Source: Procambarus clarkii
Lineage: Eukaryota > Arthropoda > Malacostraca > Decapoda > Cambaridae
Direction of reading: 5' to 3'
Assembly: GCF_040958095.1 (NCBI RefSeq)
Contig: NC_091195.1
Location: forward strand, 21,892,365 to 21,956,364
DNA length: 64,000 nucleotides
Made by a program: the position numbers and the translations under genes. Under the pieces are notes generated by a model. It was not told the origin of the DNA and did no database searches. It saw only the letters and a program-made list of their open reading frames with translations. Each line of letters begins with the position of its first letter. Position 1 is the first letter of the stretch. This document shows, piece after piece, positions 1 to 10,004 of the stretch.

Positions 1-1192
1 TCCCCCACCACCAGCCTTCCTCCCTGACCAGTGTTCCCCCACCACCAGCCTTCCTCCCTGACCAGTGTTCCTGCACCACCAGCCTTCCTCCCTGACCAGT
101 GTTCCTGCACCACCACCAGCCTTCCTCCCTGACCAGTGTTCCCCCACCACCAGCAGCCTTCCTCCTTGACCAGTGTTCCTGCACCACCAGCAGCCTTCCT
201 CCCTGACCAGTGTTCCTGCACCACCAGCAGCCTTCCTCCCTGACCAGTGTTCCTGCACCACCAGCAGCCTTCCTCCCTGACCAGTGTTCCTGCACCACCA
301 GCAGCCTTCCTCCCTGACCAGTGTTCCTCCACCACCACCAGCCTTCCTCCCTGACCAGTGTTCCTGCACCACCAGCAGCCTTCCTCCCTGACCAGTGTTC
401 CTGCACCACTAGCAGCCTTCCTCCCTGACCAGTGTTCCTGCACCACCAGCAGCCTTCCTCCCTGACCAGTGTTCCTGCACCACCAGCAGCCTTCCTCCCT
501 GACCAGTGTTCCTGCACCACCAGCCTTCCTCCCTGACCAGTGTTCCTGCACCACCAGCAGCCTTCCTCCCTGACCAGTGTTCCTGCACCACCAGCAGCCT
601 TCCTTCCTGACCAGTGTTCCTGCACCACCAGCAGGCTTCCTCCCTGACCAGTGTTCCCCCACCACCAGCAGCCTTCCTCCCTGACCAGTGTTCCTGCACC
701 ACCACCAGCAGCCTTCCTCCCTGACCAGTGTTCCTGCACCACCAGCAGCCTTCCTCCCTGACCAGTGTTCCTGCACCACCAGCAGCCTTCCTCCCTGACC
801 AGTGTTCCTGCACCACCACCAGCCTTCCTCCCTGACCAGTGTTCCTGCACCACCACCAGCAGCCTTCCTCCCTGACCAGTGTTCCTGCACCACCAGCAGC
901 CTTCCTCCCTGACCAGTGTTCCTCCACCACCAGCAGCCTTCCTCCCTGACCAGTGTTCCTGCACCACCAGCAGCCTTCCTCCCTGACCAGTGTTCCCCCA
1001 CCACCAGCAGCCTTCCTCCCTGACCAGTGTTCCTGCACCACCACCAGCAGCCTTCCTCCCTGACCAGTGTTCCTGCACCACCAGCAGCCTTCCTCCCTGA
1101 CCAGTGTTCCTGCACCAGCAGCCTTCCTCCCTGACCAGTGTTCCTTCACCACCAGCAGCCTTCCTCCCTGACCAGTGTTCCCCCACCAGCAG
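1..1192. repeat. 37-bp minisatellite
   Basis: About 33 tandem copies of a unit of roughly 37 bp built around 'GACCAGTGTTCC' and 'AGCCTTCCTCCCTG'. Units of 34, 37 and 40 bp occur because the CACCACCAGCAG stretch gains or loses single triplets. The array starts before the window. A 247-codon frame on the minus strand only reflects the repeat and is not taken as a gene. Confidence 0.95.
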
Positions 1193-1406
1193 GAATGAAA
1201 GGCATAGAAGGAAGTGCAGAACAGAACCAGTGAAGAGTAGAGTTGCTATAGGCACAATCAGAGAACAGTCTGAACATCTGGGGTCCTCAGCTGTTCAACA
1301 CCTTCCCAGCAAGCATTAGAAATATTGTCGGAACAAAGGTGGATGTATTTAAGAGACACTTGGACAAGTTCTTGCAAGAAGTGCCAGACCAACCAGGCTG
1401 TAGTGG
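1193..1406 (+). mobile_element. LINE-2 3' fragment (end of RT ORF)
   Basis: Encodes the C-terminal end of a LINE ORF2. It reads RKCRTEPVKSR, then after one frameshift near 1280 NIWGPQLFNTFPASIRNIVG and VFKRHLDKFLQEVPDQPGC. The same segment occurs in the LINE at 2822-3690 on the opposite strand. It is a 5'-truncated, dead copy whose tail continues directly into the 120-bp tandem repeat. Confidence 0.8.
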
Positions 1407-1888
1407 GTATGTGGGCCTGCGGGCCGCTCCAAGCAACAGCCTGGTAGACCAAACTCTCACAAGTCAAGCCTGGCCTCGGGCCGGGCTTGGGCAGTAGAAC
1501 AACTCCCAGAACCCCATCAACCAGGTATATGTGGGCCTGCAGGCCGCTCCAAGCAACAGCCTGGTGGACCAAACTCTCACAAGTCAAGCCTGGCCTCGGG
1601 CCGGGCTTGGGCAGTAGAACAACTCCCAGAACCCCATCAACCAGGTATATGTGGGCCTGTGGGCCGCTCCAAGCAACAGCCTGGTGGACCAAACTCTCAC
1701 AAGTCAAGCCTGGCCTCGGGCCGGGCTTGGGCAGTAGAACAACTCCCAGAACCCCATCAACCAGGTATATGTGGGCCTGCGGGCCGCTCCAAGCAACAGC
1801 CTGGTGGACCAAACTCTCACAAGTCAAGCCTGGCCTCGGACCGGCCTTGGCCAGTAGAACAACTCCCAGAACCCCATCAAGCAGGTAT
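1405..1888 (+). repeat. 120-bp tandem repeat from a LINE-2 tail
   Basis: Four copies with an exact period of 120 bp and very few substitutions. Each unit carries 'GGGCCGCTCCAAGCAACAGC', 'CAAACTCTCACAAGTC' and 'GAACCCCATCAACCAGG'. The unit is the 3' tail seen once at the end of the LINE at 2822-3690, so a single tail was amplified in tandem. Frames of 123 to 189 codons across it are repeat artefacts. Confidence 0.9.
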
Positions 1889-2021
1889 CAACCAGTGCAG
1901 TATCAGAGAGAGGGGGGTTGGATCCAGACAAGTACAGCTCAGAGTGGGTCAACTGCCCCATTTCTTGCATTTATTGCTTCTTGTGTTAAAAACATACTTT
2001 TATGCCCCTATGGTCATTATA

Positions 2022-2560
2022 AATAAATAAATAAATGTTTATTCAGGTAAGGTACATACATACAAGAGATTTTACAAAAATTTATAGATTTATAGATAGA
2101 GCTAGTACATACAACGCCTAAAGCCACAAATACGCAAAGCGTTTCGGGCAGGAAAAACATTAAAGACTAAAACTTAATAATAATAATTGAGTTTAAAGTA
2201 TAAAATGTGTTGAGAACAAATAAAAATAAAATAAAAAAGGGGGGAACATGGCTGAAAAAGCAGCACAAATACAATTAGGTCGACAAACAGCGTTGTTTAA
2301 AGAAACAGACATGGGTTGACAATAGAGGGGTAAGGTAGGTTACAGGGAATTTATTAGGTAGTACTTCGTTTTTATCTTAAACTGGTTGAGAGAGGTACAG
2401 TCTTTAACTGTACTTCTTTGGTACCTTCCCAATCTTTAACATGATTGGGAAGGTCATTCCACATTCTGGGTCCCTTGATTTGTAGAGCATTTCTAGTTTG
2501 ATTAAGTAGTTTGATTAGTTAAGTTTGATTGGCCATTGTCTTTTGGCCAACTTAAGCCGA
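2022..2560 (-). mobile_element. LINE 3' end
   Basis: Read on the minus strand, this holds the last codons of a LINE ORF (about LPNHVKDWEGT, then LKTVPLSTSL), a 3' UTR, the block 'CCTGCCCGAAACGCTTTGCG' at about 2125-2145 and a (TTTA)n tail at 2022-2035. The tail block resembles the LINE-A tail, but the upstream sequence differs, so this is a second family with a related end. Confidence 0.7.
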
Positions 2561-2821
2561 CACAGCGGGAACACTTGCCAAATGTGGTCCTGCAGGGCAT
2601 TGTTAACTAGTTTTGCCAGACCCAAGATGCTTCTGTAGGGTTAAGCATCGAAGTTCCCTGGCCGGCACCACACCCAGGCCAACACCGCCTACTTTCCTAA
2701 TTGTAGTTACAGGATGAAAGCTACGCTTGTAGTATCCCATCTTCCCAGCACTGTCATAACACTTTGAAACTACTGTACTGACGGTTTTTACCTCCACCAC
2801 CACCTCGCCTAACCTACCTGG
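2561..2821. other. Unassigned spacer
   Basis: No coding, tRNA-like or repeat signal I recognise. The minus strand has a short open stretch fused to the LINE tail next to it, with no family resemblance. Confidence 0.4.
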
Positions 2822-3690
2822 TTGATACCTGGTTGATGGGGTTCTGGGAGTTCTTCTACTCCCCAAGCCCGGCCCGAGGCCAGGCTCGACTTGTGAGAGT
2901 TTGGTCCACCAGGCTGTTGCTTGGAGCGGCCCGCAGGGCCACGTACCCACCACAGCCCGGCTGATCCGGAACTTCTCTTAGAAAATTGTCCAGTTTTCTC
3001 TTGAAGATGTCCACGATTGTTCCGGCAATATTTCTTATGCTCGCTGGGAGGACGTTGAACAACCGCGGACCCCTGATGTTTATACAGTGCTCTCTGATTG
3101 TGCCTATGGCACCTCTGCTCTTCACAGGTTCAATCTTGCATTTTCTTCCATATCGTTCACTCCAGTACGTTGTTATTTTACTGTGTAGATTTGGGACCTG
3201 ACCCTCCAGTATTTTCCATGTGTATATTATTTGGTATCTCTCTCGTCTCCTTTCTAGAGAGTACATTTGGAGAGCTTTGAGATGATCCCAATAATTTAGG
3301 TGTTTTATCGCGTCTATGCGTGCCGTATATGTTCTCTGTATTCCCTCTATTTCAGCAATCTCTCCTGCTCTGAAGGGAGAAGTGAGTACTGAGCAGTACT
3401 CGAGACGGGACAACACAAGTGACTTGAAGAGTACAACCATTGTGATGGGATCCCTGGATTTGAAAGTTCTCGTAATCCATCCGATCATTTTTCTGGCTGA
3501 CGCGATATTTGCTTGGTTATGCTCCCTAAACGTTAGATCGTCGGACATCATTATTCCTAAATCCTTTACATGCTGTTTTTCTACTATGGGAAGATTCGAT
3601 TGTGTTTTGTACCCTGTATTATGTTTCAGATCCTCATTTTTGCCGTACCTGAGTACCTGAAATTTATCACTGTTAAACATCATGTTATTT
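2822..3690 (-). mobile_element. LINE-2, 5'-truncated (RT thumb to 3' tail)
   Basis: An open frame covers 2856-3683 (275 codons). It starts at MMFNSDKFQVLRYGK, which corresponds to the 'MxFNxDKCxVMHxG' block just after the YADD motif of LINE reverse transcriptases. It continues through DLGIMMSDDLTF, RLEYCSVL and SLERRRERYQIIYTWKI to FKRKLDNFLREVPDQPGC, then the LRAAPSNSLVDQTL tail. The endonuclease and the catalytic RT motifs are absent, so the copy is 5'-truncated and inert. Bases 3691-3808 beyond it are AT-rich and unassigned. Confidence 0.85.
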
Positions 3691-3808
3691 TCTGTTTGCG
3701 AAAGTGAATTTTTATATTTTTTTAGTAGCTTTTTAGTTTAAATCTTGCTCTTAAATACTGACTTAATTCTTGAAATTCTAGTTCTTGGAAATTTTACCAT
3801 ATCAATTT

Positions 3809-4080
3809 GATTATTTTTTTTTGAGATACTCCGGTATATACAAGAGTTGTTACATTCTTGTACGGCCACTAGTACGCGTAGCGTTTTGGGCAGGTCCCTG
3901 GAATACGATCCCCGCCGCGAAGAATCGTTTTTACAACCAAGTACACATTTTACTGTTCAGTTAAAATGAGGCTACAGTTAAGGATTTGCGCCCAGTAAAT
4001 CCTCCCCGGCCATGATACTAACCCATTACAAAGCGCTCGCGGAACGCCAGGCGAGTGTCTAATCACTGCACCACGGGGAC
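3809..4080 (-). mobile_element. SINE-1 (tRNA-headed, LINE-like tail)
   Basis: On the minus strand it starts at 4080 with a tRNA-like head, 'GTCCCCGTGGTGCAGTGATT' followed by 'CACTCGCCTGGCGTTCC'. The body runs through 'GGATTTACTGGGCGCAAATC', and the 3' end carries 'GACCTGCCCAAAACGCTACG' before a T/A-rich end. The 3' block matches the LINE-A tail, as expected for a SINE mobilised by a LINE partner. A 5'-truncated second copy lies at 38888-39068. Confidence 0.8.
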
Positions 4081-4460
4081 ATCTATTTGTTACTATTTTG
4101 TACGTAGTGATCATATCGCCTCTTTCATCTTCAAGATTTGGCATTTTTAGTGACATTAACCTCTCCTCATTGCACTTGTCCTTCAGTTCTGGGAGCCATT
4201 TTTGTTGCACGTCTTTGCATCTTTTCCAGTTTGTTGATGTGCGGCTCAAAATATGGGGTCCATACAACCGCTGAATATTCCGGTGCATGAACCGGTACCC
4301 GGTGGTACTTCACTCGTGACATTTCTCCAGTTCGATACATTACCTCAGATTACTGCCCTCATTTTTCTGTAAGAAAATTTTCATCCAAGTTAGAAGCCTC
4401 CTTGTCACTCTTCCAATATGTTCCAGTTTCTAGAACATCTTATGTGGAACTCTGTCAAAA
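4081..4460 (-). mobile_element. Two degraded LINE fragments
   Basis: 4081-4288 encodes an RT C-terminal segment (LYGPHI, QQKWLPELKDKCNEERLMSL, LEDERGDMITTYKIV), CR1-like. 4290-4445 encodes a different RT segment around 'RLLTEFHIRCSRNWN', corresponding to the 'KAFDxVPHxRLLxKLxxxGI' block, with several stops. The SINE at 3809-4080 abuts the first piece. Confidence 0.6.
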
Positions 4461-4472
4461 GCCTTTTAAGGT

Positions 4473-4922
4473 CCAGATAATTTCATTTTCATAGTTTTAG
4501 CTTGTTGCTTTAAAATTGCACTGTATCTATTGCTACCCAATCTCCCAATCTTTATGTACCCAATCCGAACATCTTTACCATTGTGATCATTGCTGTCTTC
4601 TTATATGTGCTGTCAATCTGCTGTATGGTGTCTATTAATCTTGTTTAAATTACCAATAAAGTTGTCAATGTAATCAATCAGAGCTTTAATATGCCAATGT
4701 GCTTTAATATACTTCCTAATCTCTCTCATCTCATTTTTTTCTTGCAATGTATCTTATTTTATTAATTCTGCTAGAATTTACCTACTTAAAATTATCTGTT
4801 AGATTAAGGACCTGCCCGAAATGCTGCGCGTACTAGTGGCTTTACAAGATTGTAAATACTATGCCACGTATTCTCACATACCCAATATACCTTCTTGTAC
4901 ATAAACAAATAAATAAATGCAG
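4473..4922 (+). mobile_element. LINE-A 3' UTR fragment
   Basis: Matches the 3' UTR of the LINE-A copy at 13560-17938: 'ACCATTGTGATCATTGCTGT', 'TGTATGGTGTCTATTAATCT', 'AGATTAAGGACCTGCCCGAA', and an (AAAT)n tail at 4905-4922. The ORF is missing; this is a severely 5'-truncated insertion. Confidence 0.9.
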
Positions 4923-5120
4923 TCAATCCAACCATCTCTTTCCTATAAAATCTCTGTGCTCTATTATAAACGGTAAATTAATTATACAAGATCTTCCAGA
5001 TCGAAAAAAATACTGTTTCTGCCCGAAACGCTTTGCGTGTCAGTGGCTTTGTACAAATCCCAATCTTATGTAATCTCACCAACACATTGTACCTTCCTAG
5101 GAATAAATTATTATTATATA
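4923..5120 (+). mobile_element. LINE 3' tail of a LINE-A-related family
   Basis: Contains 'CTGCCCGAAACGCTTTGCGT', then 'CAATCTTATGTAATCTCACC' and an ATAAATTATTATTAT tail. The same tail type ends the piece at 28600-28735. Sequence before 4985 is unassigned. Confidence 0.65.
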
Positions 5121-5305
5121 ATTTTTTTTCTCCAGGTGTTCTACCCACTTATTTTTAATTAATTTTTCCAATATTTTTTTGACTACAGTATTACACTTGT
5201 GAATGATAAGGGTCTATAACTGACAGGGGGGGGGGGGGTCTCTTCCCTGCTGCCATTTTTATAGATTGGAACAATGTTAGCATTTTTTTACACGTCTGCT
5301 AGGAC

Positions 5306-5473
5306 AGGCGACGAGTCACAATAACGTGGCTGAAGTATGTTGACCAGACCACACACTAGAAGGTGAAGGGACGACGACGTTTCGGTCCGTCCTGGACCAT
5401 TCTCAAGTCGACGGTGACTTAAGAATGGTCACGTCGTCGTCCCTTCACCTTCTAGTCTGTGGTCTGGTCAACA
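5306..5473. mobile_element. 168-bp fold-back element with 11-bp target duplication
   Basis: Arms at about 5337-5380 and 5431-5474 are near-perfect reverse complements ('ATGTTGACCAGACCACACAC', 'AAGGTGAAGGGACGACGACG'), with a second inner pairing around GACCATTCTCAAGTC. The 11-mer TCTGCTAGGAC occurs at 5295-5305 and again at 5474-5484, flanking the unit as a target-site duplication. No protein is encoded, so it must have been moved in trans. Confidence 0.8.
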
Positions 5474-5511
5474 TCTGCTAGGACTCCTGTACACAAGGAT
5501 CTCTTGAGAGA

Positions 5512-5755
5512 TGGTTATCTTGATATGATTTCGGGGCTTTAGTGTCCCCGCGGCCTGGTCCTCGACCAGGCCTCCACCCCCAGGAAGCAGCCCGTGACAG
5601 CTGACTAACACCCAGGTACCTATTTTACTGCTAGGTAATAGGGGCATATGGTGAAAGAAACTCTGCCCATTGTTTCTCGCTGGCACCCGGGATCAAACCC
5701 GGGACCACAGGATCACAAGTCCAGTGTGCTGTCCGCTCGGCCGACCGGGATGCCT
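5512..5755 (-). mobile_element. SINE-2 (tRNA head type 1)
   Basis: On the minus strand it starts at 5755 with a tRNA-like head: A box 'GGCCGAGCGGACAGC' and B box GGTTTGATCCC. The body is shared with 23661-23911: 'TACCTAGCAGTAAAATAGGT', 'CCTGGGTGTTAGTCAGCTGT', 'GGACACTAAAGCCCCGAAAT'. It ends in CAAGATAAC. It lies inside the LINE RT fragment 5121-6066. Confidence 0.85.
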
Positions 5756-6066
5756 GAAAAATCAGTTTAAGTGGAATGCCGTGCTCAGGTGTGCATTCTC
5801 TCAGAACTCAAGGTGAAACTCCATCTTGGCCAACTGCTTGGATCTTACTTAGCTCCTTGAGCATTTTTCCACTTCGTCTCTAAACACGTCTATGTTCTCT
5901 GGAATTCTTAATGTGTCTGGGTGTCTGAAAATTTCATTTTGCAAAAAACACACTTTTTAGCAGTTCGTTTCACACATTTCCTTTTCTCTTTCTGTGAATC
6001 TTTCCCATTTTCAACCTCGGAATATTATCCATTACCTGCAATTTGCTTTTGATGAATTTATCAGTG

Positions 6067-8032
6067 CCAGAGTAGCCAGACATAAGAGCCTCCTGGAACC
6101 ACCAAGAGCCAGACACAAGAGCCTCCTGGAACCACCAAGAGCCTCCTGGAACCACCAAGAGCCAGACACAAGAGCCTCTTGGAACCACCAAGAGCCTCCT
6201 GGAACCACCAAGAGCCAGACACAAGAGCCTCCTGGAACCACCAAGAGCCAGACACAAGAGCCTCCTGGAACCACCAAGAGCCAGACACAAGAGCCTCCTG
6301 GAACCACCAAGAGCCAGACACAAGAGCCTCCTGGAACCACCAAGAGCCAGACACAAGAGCCTCCTAGAACCACCAAGAGCCAGACACAAGAGCCTCCTAG
6401 AACCACCAAGAGCCAGACACAAGAGCCTCCTGGAAGCACCAAGAGCCAGACACAAGAGTCTCCTGGAACCACCAAGAGCCAGACACAAGAGCCTCCTAGA
6501 ACCACCAAGAGCCAGACACAAGAGCCTCCTGGAACCACCAAGAGCCAGACACAAGAGCCAGACACAAGAGCCTCCTGGAACCACCAAGAGCCAGACACAA
6601 GAGCCTCCTAGAACCACCAAGAGCCAGACATAAGAGCCTCCAGGAACCATCAAGAGCCAGACATAAGAGTCACCAGGAACCATCAAGAGCCAGACATAAG
6701 AGCCTCCTGGAACCACCAAGAGCCAGACACAAGAGCCTCCTGGAACCACCAAGAGCCAGACACAAGAGCCTCCTAGAACCACCAAGAGCCAGACATAAGA
6801 GCCTCCAGGAACCATCAAGAGCCAGACATAAGAGTCACCAGGAACCATCAAGAGCCAGACACAAGAGCCTCCTGGAACCATCAAGAGCCAGACACAAGAG
6901 CCTCCAGGAACCACCAAGAGCCAGACATAAGAGCCTCCAGGAACCATCAAGAGCCAGACACAAAAGCCTCCAGGAACCACCAAGAGCCAGACACAAGAGC
7001 CTCCAGGAACCACCAAGAGCCAGACACAAGAGTCTCCAGGAACCACCAAGAGCCACACACAAGAGCCTCCAGGAACCATCAAGAGCCAGACAAGAGTCTC
7101 CAGGAACCACCAAGAGCCAGACATAAGAGCCTCCTGGAACCACCAAGAGCCAGACACAAGAGCCTCCAGGAACCACCAAGAGCCAGACACAAGAGTCTCC
7201 AGGAACCACCAAGAGCCAGACACAAGAGTCTCCAGGAACCACCAAGAGCCAGACACAAGAGTCTCCAGGAACCACCAAGAGCCAGACACAAGAGCCTCCA
7301 GGAACCATCAAGAGCCAGACACAAGAGCCTCCAGGAACCACCAAGAGCCAGACATAAGAGCCTCCAGGAACCAAGAGCCAGACACAAGAGCCTCCAGGAA
7401 CCACCAAGAGCCAGACATAAGAGCCTCCAGGAACCATCAAGAGCCAGACACAAGAGCCTCCAGGAACCACCAAGGGCCAGACACAAGAGCCTCCAGGAAC
7501 CACCAAGAGCCAGACACAAGAGCCTCCAGGAACCATCAAGAGCCAGACACAAGAGTCTCCAGGAACCACCAAGAGCCAGACACAAGAGCCTCCAGGAACC
7601 ATCAAGAGCCAGACACAAGAGTCTCCAGGAACCACCAAGAGCCAGACACAAGAGCCTCCTGGAACCACCAAGAGCCTCCTGGAACCACCAAGAGCCAGAC
7701 ACAAGAGTCTCCAGGAACCATCAAGAGCCAGACATAAGAGCCTCCAGGAACCATCAAGAGCCAGACACAAGAGCCTCCAGGAACCATCAAGAGCCAGACA
7801 CAAGAGCCTCCAGGAACCATCAAGAGCCAGACACAAGAGCCTCCAGGAACCATCAAGAGCCAGACACAAGAGCCTCCAGGAACCATCAAGAGCCAGACAC
7901 AAGAGTCTCCAGGACCCACCAAGAGCCTCCAGGAACCATCAAGAGCCAGACACAAGAGCCTCCAGGAACCACCAAGAGCCAGACACAAGAGTCTCCAGGA
8001 ACCACCAAGAGCCTCCAGGACCCACCAAGAGC
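6067..8032. repeat. 33-bp minisatellite
   Basis: About 60 copies of a 33-bp unit, 'GAGCCAGACACAAGAGCCTC' plus 'CTGGAACCACCAA'. The left third uses mainly CTCCTGG, the right two thirds CTCCAGG with more ACCATCAAG units, so the array has two homogenised domains. Because 33 is divisible by three, frames of up to 439 codons open on both strands (11-residue repeats such as SGSWWFLETLV). These have no gene support. Confidence 0.97.
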
Positions 8033-8336
8033 CCAGGGTGTTCCAAGCAGCCGAGGGCCACTGAGAGCAGCTCCGGTTAATGACACCCATTGCTAGAGCT
8101 GACTTATAACACACAAACATCTTTTGCGCTTCCTGTATAGTAGAAGAAAACGATCTTAACATTTTCTTGAGACGCCAGAGTGCTAGGCAACACGCCAGAG
8201 TGGCAGCTGATGCCTCAAGACGGCCACGAAGGAGGTAATTGAGCACTTTAAGACGGCAAAGTTAACATGGGCGAGGCAGCCTTCCCGGACCAGGCATTAT
8301 ATAATACGTCTTTAATCTCTCTCTCTTTCTCCTCAC
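8033..8336. other. Non-repetitive stretch beside the GC-rich island
   Basis: No conserved coding signal. If the exon at 8337-8417 is real, this is its first intron; a run of alternating CT lies at 8315-8331. Confidence 0.35.
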
Positions 8337-8417
8337 CGTCACTTCGTTGACGACCAGCGGCTTCTCGAGCGGCTTTTCCGCCTTCTTCTCCGTCTTGGGC
8401 TTGGTGACTATGGTCAT
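8337..8417 (-). CDS. Possible first coding exon of an unrecognised host gene
   Basis: On the minus strand an ATG at 8417 opens MTIVTKPKTEKKAEKPLEKP and then LVVNEVT, a Lys/Glu-rich N-terminus. The frame meets a plausible splice donor (ACG|GTGAGG) at 8336. Sequence upstream of the ATG is GC-rich with CpGs and a GAGCGAGCGAGCGA run, as in many animal promoters, and no repeat family covers the exon. I do not recognise the protein, and no matching acceptor or second exon is visible to the left, where a minisatellite begins. It could be chance. Transcript data would settle it. Confidence 0.3.
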
Positions 8418-8830
8418 GTTTGCGGGGGATACGAACGGGGGAGGAGCGAGCGAGCGAGCGACACCACACCACAACACCTCAGTAACCACTACCAACTACG
8501 CTGCGATAATCAATACACCCATATAACCTCCCTAAGTCCCAAGCCCCAGGAGGATCCAACTCCATCCGTCGCTCGCCAGAAGCTTCTATAGCCGCAGCGG
8601 CGGTACTCGTACTATAGAGGATCTGATCCCCCTCGTCACTTATGGCGCGAGGGGGTGTTCGATCCTCCCTCGCGGGAGAGGGAGGAGAGGGTACCGGCGT
8701 CTATACTGACGTGCTGGTCTTCATGGTGACCCGCGTCTTGCTAGTAAATACAGGTGTCAATCATATGCTGCTGCTGCTGATGACGCTAGTTGATGCACCC
8801 TACTGGGGCATGATGGCATGGGCGGGGCAT
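8418..8830. promoter_or_regulatory. GC-rich, promoter-like island
   Basis: About 400 bp that is GC-rich, CpG-containing and free of recognisable repeats. It contains GAGCGAGCGAGCGA at 8446-8459, a CGCAGCGGCGG block near 8595 and GCGCGAGGGGG near 8644. No TATA box is obvious. The role is inferred only from composition and its position upstream of the putative exon. Confidence 0.3.
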
Positions 8831-9535
8831 GATAGGCGGGGTACCGTCACCTGGGCATGACACGCGGGGTACCGTCAGCTGGGCATGCCAGAAGAAGTAG
8901 GATCAGCTGGACATGACAGTGTTGGATCAGCTGGGCATGATAAACAACGTAGGATCAGCTGGGCATGATAGTGTAGGATCAGCTGGACATACCAGGAGAA
9001 GTAGGATCAGCTGGGCATGACAATGTTAGGATCAGCTGGACATGACAGTGTAGGATCAGCTGGGCATGCCAGGAGAAGTAGGATCAGCTGGGCATGCCAG
9101 GAGAAGTAGGATCAGCTGGGCATGACAATGTTAGGATCAGCTGGACATGACAGTGTAGGATCAGCTGGACATGACAGTGTTGGATCAGCTGGGCATGCCA
9201 GGAGTAGGATCAGCTGGGCATGCCAGGAGAAGTAGAATCAGCTGGGCATGACAGTGTAGGATCATCTGGACATGACAATGTAGGATCATCTGGACATGAC
9301 AATGTAGGATCAGCGGGGCATGACAGTGTAGGATCAGCTGGACATGACAATGTAGGATCAGCTGGACATGACAAACAGTGTAGGGTCAGCGGGGCATGAC
9401 AGTGTAGGATCAGCTGGGCATGACAGTGTAGGATTAGCTGGACATGACAGTGTAGGATCAGCTGGGCATGACAAACAGTGTAGGATCAGCGGGGCATGAC
9501 AAACAGTGTAGGATCAGCGGGGCATGACAAGTGGG
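8831..9535. repeat. 24-bp minisatellite
   Basis: About 29 units based on 'GGATCAGCTGGACATGACAG' plus TGTA, with a second unit type ending CCAGGAGAAGTA. GGATCAGCTGG is the constant part. Unit lengths vary by a few bases. Confidence 0.93.
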
Positions 9536-9576
9536 GGTATGACATGTGGGCACAATAAGCCAGGCATGACATATGA

Positions 9577-9965
<389 letters not shown>

Positions 9966-10004
9966 ATTATGATATAAGATGATGGCAGTGAATACAATGG
10001 TGAT

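Larger units (their letters stand above)
5121..6066 (-). mobile_element. LINE RT fragment, interrupted
   Basis: On the minus strand it encodes pieces of the RT fingers: near 6000-6060 DKFIKSKLQVMDNIPRL, near 5780-5840 'FHLEF*ENAHLSTAFHLN', and near 5170-5290 KNANIVPIYKNGS followed by 'VVKKILEKLIKNKWVEHLEK'. Stops and frame changes show it is dead. The fold-back at 5306-5473 and the SINE at 5512-5755 are inserted in it. A 12-base G run lies near 5227. Confidence 0.65.

Noticed and set aside
5970-8246. Open frames of 188 to 439 codons in the 33-bp array
   Set aside because: The unit is a multiple of three, so frames stay open on both strands; the products are pure 11-residue repeats with no start context or unique domain.
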